Shown here in pieces: positions 1 to 7,995 of a DNA stretch of 18,296 nucleotides. Each line of letters starts with the position of its first letter. Position 1 is the stretch's first letter. The notes beneath the pieces were generated by a model. The model worked only from the letters and a program-made list of their open reading frames with translations, searched no databases and was not told where the DNA came from. Made by a program: the position numbers and the translations under genes. This stretch comes from Comamonadaceae bacterium (GTDB taxonomy: Bacteria; Pseudomonadota; Gammaproteobacteria; Burkholderiales; Burkholderiaceae_C): NCBI GenBank assembly GCA_947478935.1, contig CANJXV010000020.1, forward strand, positions 1-18,296, in the 5' to 3' direction.

Positions 1-331
1 AGGCAAAGGGCACGTTGCGACCCAGGCGCGCCAGCTCGACGGCCACCGCCGCGCCCAAAGGAATGCCTTTATAAGCCGGGCCAAACAACATATCAAACTG
101 CACACCGCTGGCCAGCAAGGCCTGGGCATAAAACTGCGCCAGCCGGCCCAGCTTGGCGCCGTCGTCAAACAAACCTGCATTGAAAAAATAGGGGCTTAGG
201 CGCCCGGCCTTGGTTTTGAATTCGCCAAAGCGCAATACGCCTGCGGCGATGGCAAATTGCACAAACTCCTGCGCTAATGCGCTGTTTTGGCTGGGCGGGT
301 GGGAGTCGGCGCTGGTGCTGGAAGTGGTCAT
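1..331 (-). CDS. pyrE: Orotate phosphoribosyltransferase, N-terminal part (runs off the left edge)
   Basis: PyrE makes orotidine 5'-monophosphate from orotate and PRPP in the cytosol, the fifth step of de novo UMP synthesis. Reading the minus strand from the ATG at 331 gives 110 codons that leave the window open. The visible part has the family's N-terminal helix (FVQFAIAAGVLRFGEF), the segment KTKAGRLSPYFFNAG typical of PyrE, and the strongly conserved FGPAYKGIPLG at about residues 82-92. The PRPP-binding loop lies outside the window. The first 15 or so residues (Thr, Ser and Pro rich) are a variable tail. The gene is divergent from choX, with a 185-base gap between the start codons. The identification is secure; only the C-terminal half is unseen. 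Confidence 0.93.
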   Translation of the reverse strand, partial: MTTSSTSADSHPPSQNSALAQEFVQFAIAAGVLRFGEFKTKAGRLSPYFFNAGLFDDGAKLGRLAQFYAQALLASGVQFDMLFGPAYKGIPLGAAVAVELARLGRNVPFA

Positions 332-390
332 GCGGAGTCTTGAAAAGGGGCTCGTCGATTGTATTGAGCAGCGGATGATGGCATGGTGGC

Positions 391-402
391 CGCAAATTTG
401 CG
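391..402. promoter_or_regulatory. 12-base perfect palindrome in the pyrE/choX divergent gap
   Basis: CGCAAATTTGCG is its own reverse complement. It lies in the only intergenic space that can carry the pyrE and choX promoters, 114 bases before the choX start. It could be an operator, but no regulator is encoded nearby and I could not place a convincing -35/-10 pair around it. Such a palindrome can also occur by chance. Confidence 0.25.
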
Positions 403-516
403 CGCTGGCGGTGTTTTCGGAGCGCAGTCGGTGTACCATGAAATTTCTTGCTTGCGCATGCCCCCCGTCAACCCGGCACCCGGCATGGACTACAACCACC
501 TTTCAAGGAGACTCGC

Positions 517-1473
517 GTGTCACACACTTCCCCGTTTACCCGCCACTTCACCCTCGCCGCCGCTGCGCTTACCGTTTCTTTCTCGCTGGTAGGCCAAGCC
601 CAAGCGGCTGAGCCTGCGTCCTGCCAAGCGGTGCGCTTTGCTGATGTCGGCTGGACCGACATCACCGCCACCACCGCTGTGATGTCCGAAATCCTCAAGG
701 GCATCGGCTACAAGCCTACGGCGCAAGTGCTATCGGTGCCGGTAACTTACAGCAGCCTGAAGGCGAAAAAGATCGACGTGTTTCTGGGTAACTGGATGCC
801 GTCTATGGAAGGCGACATCAAGCCCTATGCAGCCGACGGCTCGGTGGAAACCATTGGCGCCAACCTCGAAGGTGCGAAGTACACATTGGCGGTGCCTGAC
901 TACGTGGCCGAAGCTGGTGTCAAAACCTTTGCCGACCTCGCCAAGAACGCCGACAAGTTCAACAAAAAGATTTACGGCATCGAGCCGGGCAATGACGGCA
1001 ACCGCCTGATTTTGGACATGATCAAGAAGAACGCCTTCGGTCTGGCCGGCTTCAAGATTGTGGAGTCCAGCGAAGCGGGCATGGTCTCGCAAGTCGTGCG
1101 CGCCGTACCTAAGAAGGAGTGGGTTGTGTTTCTAGGCTGGGCGCCGCATCCCATGAACAGCAAAATCAAAATGACCTATTTGGCTGGTGGTGACGACTTC
1201 TTCGGCCCCAACTTCGGTGGCGCCACGGTCTATACCAACACGCGCAAAGGCTATTCCACAGAATGCGCCAATGTGGGCAAGCTGCTCAAGAACACCAAGT
1301 TCAGCTTGGAAGCAGAAAACGAAATCATGTCCTCCATCCTGGACAAAAAAATGAAGCCCGAAGCCGCCGCCCAAGCCTGGCTCAAGACCAATGCCTCCAC
1401 GTGGGGTAACTGGCTGGCCGGCGTCAAAACCTTTGATGGCAAGGACGTGACCCCTGCGATGATCAGCAAGTAA
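517..1473 (+). CDS. choX: Choline-binding periplasmic protein of an ABC transporter
   Basis: This is the periplasmic receptor that delivers choline to ChoW-ChoV. I chose GTG 517 as start because AAGGAG at 505-510 sits 6 bases upstream and the product then begins with a normal Sec signal peptide cut near AQA/AEP (about residue 30). The frame stays open to an ATG at 448, but those codons precede the ribosome-binding site. The 318-residue product is an OpuAC-type binding protein. The residues that form the choline site in Sinorhizobium ChoX (W43, D45, W90, Y119, W205, as I recall them) appear here as W46, D48, W93, Y122 and W208, a constant shift of 3. That makes choline more likely than glycine betaine or proline. 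choW starts 4 bases after the stop. Confidence 0.92.
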   Translation: MSHTSPFTRHFTLAAAALTVSFSLVGQAQAAEPASCQAVRFADVGWTDITATTAVMSEILKGIGYKPTAQVLSVPVTYSSLKAKKIDVFLGNWMPSMEGDIKPYAADGSVETIGANLEGAKYTLAVPDYVAEAGVKTFADLAKNADKFNKKIYGIEPGNDGNRLILDMIKKNAFGLAGFKIVESSEAGMVSQVVRAVPKKEWVVFLGWAPHPMNSKIKMTYLAGGDDFFGPNFGGATVYTNTRKGYSTECANVGKLLKNTKFSLEAENEIMSSILDKKMKPEAAAQAWLKTNASTWGNWLAGVKTFDGKDVTPAMISK

Positions 1474-1477
1474 ACGC

Positions 1478-2338
1478 ATGGCGGCCGGTCTGCAAGCCGC
1501 GCTCGCGTGGCTCACCGACAACAAGCTCCCGCTGGGCGAGACGATCGCAGCGGGCGTAGAGCGTATTACCCAAAGCGCGCCCTGGTTGTTTGATGCGGTA
1601 TCCGAAAACCTCAGTGCCCTAGTGCTGGGTTTTACCGAGGCACTTTTGTGGGTGCAGCCACTGTGCATGGTGGGCCTTCTGACCGCGCTGTCTTGGACCT
1701 TGCAACGCTCGGTCAAGTTGGCGGTGTTTGTCGGCGCAGCGCTGCTGCTCATCATCAACATGGGCTACTGGACCGAGACCATGGAGACGCTGTCGCTTGT
1801 GTCGTTTGCCACGCTGACCTGCGTGCTGATTGGCGTGCCCATCGGCATCGCGGCGGCGCACCGGCCTTGGTTGGAAGCGGCCTTGCGCCCGCTGCTGGAT
1901 TTGATGCAGACCATTCCCACCTTTGTGTACCTAATCCCCACGCTCATCCTTTTTGGCCTGGGTGTGGTGCCGGGCTTGATTTCTACCGTCATCTTTGCCC
2001 TGCCCGCGCCGATACGCCTGACCACGCTAGGTATTTCCTCGGTGCCGCGTCCGCTGATTGAGGCAGGCCAAGCCTTTGGTGCCACGCGCTGGCAGCTGCT
2101 AATCAAGGTGGAGATTCCCTCGGCCCTGCCCAACATCATGGCCGGCATCACGCAGTGCATCATGCTCAGCCTGTCCATGGTGGTGATCGCCGCGCTAGTG
2201 GGCGCCGATGGCTTGGGCAAACCGGTGGTGCGCGCGCTCAACTCGGTCAATATCGCCGATGGCTTTGAGGCTGGATTGGCGATTGTTATCGTTGCTATCG
2301 TCCTCGACCGTTTGTGTAAAACCCGCGTCCATGACTGA
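1478..2338 (+). CDS. choW: Choline ABC transporter permease
   Basis: This is the inner-membrane channel subunit of the choline importer, probably acting as a homodimer with ChoV. The 286-residue protein has a membrane segment at about residues 63-90, followed by the BPD_transp_1 domain with several more hydrophobic segments. It carries the cytoplasmic EAA loop (EAGQAFGATRWQLL, then G further on) that contacts the ATPase. Its length and layout match the ChoW/ProW group. The gene begins 4 bases after the choX stop, and its last 8 bases overlap the choV start (ATGACTGA), so the three cistrons are tightly coupled. No separate promoter is seen. Confidence 0.9.
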   Translation: MAAGLQAALAWLTDNKLPLGETIAAGVERITQSAPWLFDAVSENLSALVLGFTEALLWVQPLCMVGLLTALSWTLQRSVKLAVFVGAALLLIINMGYWTETMETLSLVSFATLTCVLIGVPIGIAAAHRPWLEAALRPLLDLMQTIPTFVYLIPTLILFGLGVVPGLISTVIFALPAPIRLTTLGISSVPRPLIEAGQAFGATRWQLLIKVEIPSALPNIMAGITQCIMLSLSMVVIAALVGADGLGKPVVRALNSVNIADGFEAGLAIVIVAIVLDRLCKTRVHD

Positions 2339-3578
2339 AGGCCATAGCCCGCAAAATAGCGCGTCACCCATGGCCGAGTTCCGCCATGTGGACGTCGTCT
2401 TTGGTAAGCAAAGCGCGCAGGCGCTGGCCCTGTTAGACGTCGGTAAAACCCGGCAAGAAATTTTGGATGCTACCGGCGCGGTGCTGGGTGCGGCGGACTG
2501 CAATTTGCAAATCGCCGAGGGCGAGATTTCGGTGCTCATGGGCTTGTCTGGGTCGGGTAAATCCACGCTGCTGCGTTGCCTGAACGGTCTGAACCAAGCC
2601 AACCGGGGCGCGGTGCTGATACGCGACACCCAAGCAGGGCAAAGCGACTACATAGACCTGACGCGCTGCGACGCGGCCACCTTGCGCCGCCTGCGCACCA
2701 CGCGCGTGGCCATGGTGTTCCAACAGTTCGCGCTGCTGCCCTGGCGCACCGTGGCCGAAAACGTGGGCTTGGGCCTAGAACTGAGCGGCATGCCCAAAGC
2801 GCAGCGCGACAGAGTCGTCGCCGAAAAGCTAGAGTTGGTGGGTCTGCAGCAATGGGGCAAAAAATACGCGCACCAGTTATCCGGCGGTATGCAACAGCGT
2901 GTTGGCCTGGCGCGCGCCTTCGCCACAGATGCAGATATTTTGCTGATGGACGAGCCTTTTTCTGCGCTGGACCCGTTGATACGCGAGCACTTGCAGCAAG
3001 AGCTTTTGCAATTGCAACAACAGCTGAAAAAAACCATCGTCTTTGTCAGCCACGACCTGGACGAAGCCATCAAGCTGGGCAACCACATCACCATCATGGA
3101 AGGCGGACGCATTGTGCAATCGGGCGAGCCCGAGCAAGTAGTGCTCAATCCGGCCAACGCTTATGTGCGCGACTTTGTGGCGCATATGAACCCCATCAAA
3201 GTGCTGCGTGGTCGCTCGCTGATGACGCCGCTGGACAAGCTCAAACACGAAGGCCTGCGTGTGCAACTGGACTGGACTGGCCACCACTGGCTTCAACTGG
3301 ACGAGGCCGGACAGCCCGAGTGCGCCGACATCGAAGGCCAGCCCGGCCACCTGCTGGCCTACCATTTGCAGATGGACATCGTACAAGCGGGCCTGGACGG
3401 GCGCAGCATCGCTATGGCAAACCCGGACATGCTGCTCGAGCAAATCATCCACATCCGCCACGCCACCGGCCGCCCGGTTTTGATGTGCGAAGCGGGTCGC
3501 TTTGTCGGCGTGGTGGGCGATGAGGAAATTTACCGCGGCATGTTGAAGACCACGTCCGGCGCAAGTGCGACCGTCTAG
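2331..3578 (+). CDS. choV: Choline ABC transporter ATP-binding protein
   Basis: This is the ATPase that powers choline uptake. The 415-residue product has an N-terminal extension of about 55 residues typical of the ProV/ChoV group. It then shows Walker A GLSGSGKSTL (about 71-80), a Q-loop VFQQFALLPW, the signature LSGGMQQR, Walker B ILLMDEPFSALD and the H-loop VSHDLDEA. The last 125 residues resemble the degenerate CBS-like regulatory tail of this group. I chose ATG 2331 because it overlaps the choW stop and suggests translational coupling. ATG 2370 is a possible alternative, and neither has a strong ribosome-binding site. No hairpin with a T-run follows the stop. No choline oxidation genes are beside it in this window. 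Confidence 0.9.
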   Translation: MTEGHSPQNSASPMAEFRHVDVVFGKQSAQALALLDVGKTRQEILDATGAVLGAADCNLQIAEGEISVLMGLSGSGKSTLLRCLNGLNQANRGAVLIRDTQAGQSDYIDLTRCDAATLRRLRTTRVAMVFQQFALLPWRTVAENVGLGLELSGMPKAQRDRVVAEKLELVGLQQWGKKYAHQLSGGMQQRVGLARAFATDADILLMDEPFSALDPLIREHLQQELLQLQQQLKKTIVFVSHDLDEAIKLGNHITIMEGGRIVQSGEPEQVVLNPANAYVRDFVAHMNPIKVLRGRSLMTPLDKLKHEGLRVQLDWTGHHWLQLDEAGQPECADIEGQPGHLLAYHLQMDIVQAGLDGRSIAMANPDMLLEQIIHIRHATGRPVLMCEAGRFVGVVGDEEIYRGMLKTTSGASATV

Positions 3579-3585
3579 ATAAAGG

Positions 3586-3884
3586 TTATAGCTTGACGAT
3601 ACCCAGACTGGTGCGGGCATCGTCCATGCGTGCTTGATCATCGTGCAACTGGTAGCCCTTTTCCAGCATACGGGTCATATATTGTTTGTTGTGGAGAAAT
3701 GCAGCAATCAATTGCCATAAGCCTATGGTGATAAATGAAAACAGAAAATGCAATGCGGCCACGCCCAGTTCACCACAAAAAAAGGGACGAATGCGCCAAA
3801 AAACAAGTAGGTCCAGCTAAACCCGTAAAAACCAGGCTTCATCATGCCGGTCGACGGATGTAATCAATTTACTTTAGTGGCCAT
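3586..3884 (-). pseudogene. Broken gene for a small two-segment membrane protein
   Basis: A former coding sequence fills the space between choV and xth. Reading minus from ATG 3884, which has AGGAG 5 bases upstream, gives MATKVN and then an in-frame TGA at 3864-3866. The frame then continues as MMKPGFYGFSWTYLFF to about position 3777, where a run of seven T (3777-3783) marks a shift of one base. The second frame goes on with GELGVAALHFLF, GLWQLIAAFLHNKQYM, MLEKGY and ends LGIVKL at a TAA (3586-3588). Restoring one C after the T-run would give an Arg-Gly pair and a protein of about 99 residues with two hydrophobic stretches. The SWT...FVP-F-RG pattern recalls small membrane proteins sometimes annotated HrgC-like, a weak recollection. 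Two independent lesions argue for decay over sequencing error. Confidence 0.7.
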
Positions 3885-4001
3885 GCGAGCTCCTAATCGT
3901 CGTTCAAATATCCCAATCCCATCATGGCACAGAACGCCCGAATTTGCGAAGTCGACAATGCGTTATCTTCCACTCTTTCACCATGTGCACCGGAGAACCA
4001 C

Positions 4002-4793
4002 TTGTTCACACTCACCAGCTTAAACCTCAACGGCATCCGCTCGGCAAGCAGCAAAGGACTGCAAGACTGGCTGCACAACTTGCAGGCCGATTGTTTGTGC
4101 GTGCAAGAGGTCAAAGCCCAGGCCGTTGATATCGCTGGGCAGTTTGAAACCCTGGCCGGTATGGCCGGGCACTTTCACTTTGCCGAGAAAAAAGGCTATT
4201 CCGGTGTAGGCGTTTACACCCGCCACGCACCCAGCGATGTGCGGGTGGGGTATGGCTCTACAGAGTTTGATGCCGAGGGCCGCTATGTAGAACTGCGTTT
4301 TGATACACCCAAGCGCAAGCTGTCCATCATCAGCTGCTACTTCCCCAGCGGCTCGTCAGGCGAGGAGCGGCAGGAGGCCAAATACCGTTTTCTGGAAGGC
4401 ATGTACCCGCACCTGCAAAAGCTCAAGCGTACGCGTGAGTTTGTTCTATGCGGCGACATCAATATTGCGCACCAGGAAATCGATTTGAAAAACTGGAAAG
4501 GCAACCGCAAAAACTCCGGGTTTCTGCCCGAAGAACGCGCCTGGATGACGCGTCTGCTCGGCGAAGGTGGTCTGGTCGATGTCTATCGGCAACTCGAGCC
4601 CAACGCCACCGACGCGGCCTACACCTGGTGGAGCAACCGGGGCCAGGCCTATGCCAAAAACGTAGGCTGGCGTTTGGACTACCACCTGGCTACGCCAGCG
4701 CTGGCGGTGGGCGCTCGACAACATGCCATCTACAAAGACACTCGTTTTTCAGACCACGCACCTATCAGCATTGAATACGACTGGGGCTTATAA
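4002..4793 (+). CDS. xth: Exodeoxyribonuclease III (AP endonuclease)
   Basis: The enzyme cuts DNA 5' of abasic sites and removes 3' blocking groups in base-excision repair. The 263-residue product from TTG 4002 has the usual family length and begins FTLTSLNLNGIRS as the family does. GGAG at 3992-3995 lies 6 bases upstream. An ATG at 3924 in the same frame would add 26 residues with no family character, so I reject it. Catalytic motifs of the exonuclease-endonuclease-phosphatase fold are complete: N8/N10, E36 in VQEVKAQ, GDINIAHQEID, a WRLDYHLA segment and SDHAPI near the C-terminus. The 3' end overlaps the convergent GST-like gene by 6 bases. Confidence 0.93.
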   Translation: MFTLTSLNLNGIRSASSKGLQDWLHNLQADCLCVQEVKAQAVDIAGQFETLAGMAGHFHFAEKKGYSGVGVYTRHAPSDVRVGYGSTEFDAEGRYVELRFDTPKRKLSIISCYFPSGSSGEERQEAKYRFLEGMYPHLQKLKRTREFVLCGDINIAHQEIDLKNWKGNRKNSGFLPEERAWMTRLLGEGGLVDVYRQLEPNATDAAYTWWSNRGQAYAKNVGWRLDYHLATPALAVGARQHAIYKDTRFSDHAPISIEYDWGL

Positions 4794-5870
4794 ACCCAGC
4801 ATAGGTAAGCCCGGCGAGAAGGCCGAGTGGGTGGCTGCATCCACGCCGCTGTGCGCGGGCAACTGGGCGCGCAAGGCCGCGCTGATGCCGCTGTCAGCAA
4901 GAATGGCATCCAAGCCCACGCGCTGCGATGCGCTTGCCGCCGCAAAGTGGTGTTGCAGCATTTCCAGACACAGCAAACGGTAGCGCGAAGTGCGCACTTG
5001 CCGGTAGGCACAGCCTTGTAGGACCACATCAAAACGCTTGTGACCATGCGCCACCGCTTGCGCATTGGCCAGCAAATAAGGCAGATAGGCCTGGCCCACT
5101 TCGCGCAGCAGTGGCGCAAAGTCTTGCGGCGAAGCTTGCATCAAATCACCCTGTAACTGGCTGCCGCGACTGGCCCATATGCGGGCCACCCAGGCCTGGG
5201 TGTGCGGGGCACGCGCTTGCATGAGCGCGGCAGCTGTCGGGTCCTGGCTGAAGTGGCGGAACATAGGCCCGAAGAAGCCGATGTCCACCAGGCTGGGCCG
5301 CGCGCCCAGCATAAACGGTCGGTTCGCAAACATGGCCTCCAAAGCCGCCAAGGTGTTTAGGTAAATGCCTTCAACATGTGCATGTGTGTGAGCGTTCACT
5401 CCGTCACCCACGGTAAACAAATGCCGCTGGCGCTGGCGCACAAAAAACTGTTTCAGCCACAACGGGCCGGGCATGTCCGAGAGCAACTCTTCGCTGATAT
5501 GGCGACTTAGGCGCGCGGCGTCTTGCGCATGGTGCCAGCGGTAATGCATTGCCGGGCGCCACAGCCACTCATCCGCGTAGTCTTCCAGCAGCAGGCTAAC
5601 AAAGCGCAACACCGGGTCTTGCGGCAGCAGCGGGTATTGTGGATAGGCCTGATCCAGCCACTGCAGGATCAGCGTCGAGTCGGTTAACCAACGCCCGTCT
5701 CCCAGTTGCAAAGCGGGCATTTGAAACACGCCGGTGGCTTGCGGAATCAGCCCTCGCTGCGCTCGCGAGCGCATGGGCTCTAAGCGGTAGTCAATTTCTT
5801 TGTAGCGCAGCGCCGCTTCAAGCTTGCCCGTAAAGTAAGAAATCGTCGAGCCATACAGGACCAGCGACAT
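4788..5870 (-). CDS. Glutathione S-transferase family protein with long C-terminal extension
   Basis: The first 85 or so residues form a thioredoxin-like GST N-terminal domain: LVLYGSTISYFTGK, the cis-proline in VFQMPAL (P52) and a DST (64-66) where GSTs bind the glutathione gamma-glutamyl group. Residues about 90-240 fit the helical GST C-terminal domain, including a PSLVDIGFFGPM stretch like the conserved N-capping box. About 100 further residues make the protein (360 aa) much longer than a normal GST (200-230). The start ATG at 5870 has only a weak ribosome-binding site. The gene begins 13 bases after the alkylsulfatase stop on the same strand, so the two are probably cotranscribed. The substrate is unknown. 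It may be a glutathione-binding protein with no transferase activity, since the usual catalytic Ser/Tyr/Cys position is uncertain. Confidence 0.8.
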   Translation of the reverse strand: MSLVLYGSTISYFTGKLEAALRYKEIDYRLEPMRSRAQRGLIPQATGVFQMPALQLGDGRWLTDSTLILQWLDQAYPQYPLLPQDPVLRFVSLLLEDYADEWLWRPAMHYRWHHAQDAARLSRHISEELLSDMPGPLWLKQFFVRQRQRHLFTVGDGVNAHTHAHVEGIYLNTLAALEAMFANRPFMLGARPSLVDIGFFGPMFRHFSQDPTAAALMQARAPHTQAWVARIWASRGSQLQGDLMQASPQDFAPLLREVGQAYLPYLLANAQAVAHGHKRFDVVLQGCAYRQVRTSRYRLLCLEMLQHHFAAASASQRVGLDAILADSGISAALRAQLPAHSGVDAATHSAFSPGLPMLGL

Positions 5871-5883
5871 GCTGAGGTCGCGG

Positions 5884-7848
5884 CTAGCGGGTCACGATGC
5901 CAAAAGTGCCCGGCGCTTTTTCTATGAGGCCAAAAAAGCGCACCAAGTCCACTTTGCTGCCACTAAGCTTTAGGTCATCGCTCAGCAAAGTGTCCTGTAT
6001 GCCTGCGCTACCAGCGATGATTTTTACGAACAAGGGCTTGGTCAATGTCAGCGTAGCATCGGCCTCTGGGTGTTGGCCGCGTTTGAAATGCAGCACCGCG
6101 TGGTCTATCCACAAAGCGTAGCTTTCTTTCTGGTCGCTCAGCACCAGGTTGATGCGGTAGTTTTTGCCCTCGGCAGCAGGGCCGTCCAGGCTGGCGGCCA
6201 TAGCTTCTAGAAAGCGCTCCATCGGCGTTTGCAGCAGCAAGTCGATGGCGCCGGCTTTGGACATGCCTTTGCTTGGCGGGCCATTGCGCAACTCTTGTGC
6301 GCCGCTTAAATAGGCATTGCGCCAGGTGGCGGACTCGGCGCTATAGCCCATTTGCTCGTAGCTTTTGGCCAGCAGTTCTTTGGCGGTTTTGTTGGAGGAA
6401 TCGGCCATCACCACATGGTTGAGCAGCTCGGCAGTCCAGCGGAAATCGCCTTTGTCAAAAGCCTGCTGCGCAGCGGCCAGAGCTTTGTCAGGCCCACCAG
6501 CAAGTTCCACATAGCGTTTACCCACCTCCGCTGGGGCCAGTGGGTTGAGGTGCGCCGGGTTGCCATCAAAAAAGCCAAGATAAAACTGATACACCGCTTT
6601 GACGTTGTGGCGCAAATCGCCATAGTGGCCGCGCACCGCCATGAAGTCGGCCAGGGACTTGGGTAGTTGCACTTTATCGGCAATCTCATTGGGCGTGTAA
6701 CCCGCGTTCATCAAGCGCACCGTTTGGTCATGCGTGTATTTGTACACGTCGCGGTGCATGGTGATGAACTGCTGGATATTGGCGTTGCCCCAGATCGGCC
6801 AGTGGTGCGAGGCGATATACACCTCTGCCTCGCGGGTTTGCTCCAAGGCCTGTTCCATGTAGGCGGCCCAGCGCAAAGCGTCGCGCACTTTGGCGCCACG
6901 TATAGGCAGCAAGTTATGCATGGTTTGAGACAGGTTTTCTGCGCCGTCATACAGCTTTTTGGATGGAATCGAAAAGCTCAACTCCGCTGGACATTCGGCA
7001 TTGGGTACGTTGTGAAACACAAAGTCCACACCATCGATTTGCATGGGCTGATTGGCCTGGTAAATCAGCCAGGTCGGCGTCAAGATGCCGATGCTGCCGT
7101 AGATCACATCTTTGCCCAAGCCGGTGTCCACATTACCTTTGGCGCTGCGCGGCAGGTCACGGCCAAACTGGTACACCGAGCGCCGGCCCATGGCCGTGCC
7201 CACCAACACATTCTCGCTGGTGGCCTCTTCCATAAACCCCGCTGGCGCCACGATAGGCACTTTGCGCTGCGCCGCATCGGCCTGCGACAAGGCACCTAGC
7301 GCGCCGCCGAAGTGGTCGGCATGTGCATGCGTGAGCACCAAACCACTGACCGGTTTCTTGCCCAAGTGCTGCTCAGCAAACGCCATAGCTGCCGTTGCGG
7401 ACTCGCGCGAGGTGAGTGCGTCGACCACTATCCAGCCTGTCTTACCTTCGATGAGGGTGATGTTGGCAATATCAAAACCGCGCAACTGGTACACGCCATC
7501 CATCACCTTGAACAGACCTACATTGGCATTGAGCTGCGCATGTCGCCACAGGCTGGGGTTGACGGTATCGGGCGCGGTGCCCTGCAAAAAGTCATAGGCC
7601 GCAAAGTCGCGCAAGACGCTGCCATCAGCAGCCAGTATCTTGCCCGTGGGCCGCGCGATCAGGCCGCGTTTGGCATCTTCAAAATCCTGCCCCGAAGCCC
7701 CAGCGATGGCTTGCGCAAAAGTGGCGTTTTCTTTTTGCGTGCTGGCACTGGCATCGCTGCTGGCGCCGCCTATGCCCTGATTTTTGCCGCAGGCCACCAG
7801 GCACATTGCCAAGGCAATCAGCCCTGCACGTTGACACACCATCCACAT
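5884..7848 (-). CDS. Lipoprotein alkyl sulfatase, SdsA1-type metallo-beta-lactamase fold
   Basis: This 654-residue protein should hydrolyse alkyl sulfate esters (SDS-like detergents or secondary alkyl sulfates) to alcohol and sulfate. The binuclear zinc site is complete: H174, H176, D178, H179 in THAHADHFGG, then E285, E304 and H349. These match the recalled SdsA1 ligands (H169, H171, D173, H174, E280, E299, H344) with a constant shift of 5. A helical dimerisation region follows at about 385-510, and an SCP2-like substrate-binding domain at about 530-654. The N-terminus has a lipobox LVAC at about residue 20 followed by Gly, so it is probably anchored in the outer membrane facing the periplasm. 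AGGAGC lies 6 bases before the start. It appears to lead a two-gene transcript with the GST-like gene. Confidence 0.9.
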   Translation of the reverse strand: MWMVCQRAGLIALAMCLVACGKNQGIGGASSDASASTQKENATFAQAIAGASGQDFEDAKRGLIARPTGKILAADGSVLRDFAAYDFLQGTAPDTVNPSLWRHAQLNANVGLFKVMDGVYQLRGFDIANITLIEGKTGWIVVDALTSRESATAAMAFAEQHLGKKPVSGLVLTHAHADHFGGALGALSQADAAQRKVPIVAPAGFMEEATSENVLVGTAMGRRSVYQFGRDLPRSAKGNVDTGLGKDVIYGSIGILTPTWLIYQANQPMQIDGVDFVFHNVPNAECPAELSFSIPSKKLYDGAENLSQTMHNLLPIRGAKVRDALRWAAYMEQALEQTREAEVYIASHHWPIWGNANIQQFITMHRDVYKYTHDQTVRLMNAGYTPNEIADKVQLPKSLADFMAVRGHYGDLRHNVKAVYQFYLGFFDGNPAHLNPLAPAEVGKRYVELAGGPDKALAAAQQAFDKGDFRWTAELLNHVVMADSSNKTAKELLAKSYEQMGYSAESATWRNAYLSGAQELRNGPPSKGMSKAGAIDLLLQTPMERFLEAMAASLDGPAAEGKNYRINLVLSDQKESYALWIDHAVLHFKRGQHPEADATLTLTKPLFVKIIAGSAGIQDTLLSDDLKLSGSKVDLVRFFGLIEKAPGTFGIVTR

Positions 7849-7995
7849 ACGCTCGCTCCTGGTTGAAATAAGTTGCCGCTACATACTGCGCGGAGCTAGA
7901 TCGGGCATGGTAACCAAGCTTTGAGATGGCCTTAGTCGCTTAGGAGAAGCCTGTATAGGCGAGGGATTTTTATGACTTGCTTGCGCCAACCTTTC

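Noticed and set aside
2576..3523. A 315-codon open frame inside choV, plus a 254-codon frame on the opposite strand (2877-3641)
   Set aside because: Both are shadows of choV: they are rich in Arg, Pro, His and Ala, show no domain, and choV itself has every ABC ATPase motif.
3924..4001. Longer N-terminus for xth from ATG 3924
   Set aside because: The 26 extra residues do not resemble the family, while TTG 4002 has GGAG at the right distance and gives the usual ExoIII start.
6667..7299. A 210-codon plus-strand open frame opposite the alkylsulfatase
   Set aside because: It lies opposite the zinc-site region of a clear sulfatase gene and has a His/Arg-rich, low-information translation.
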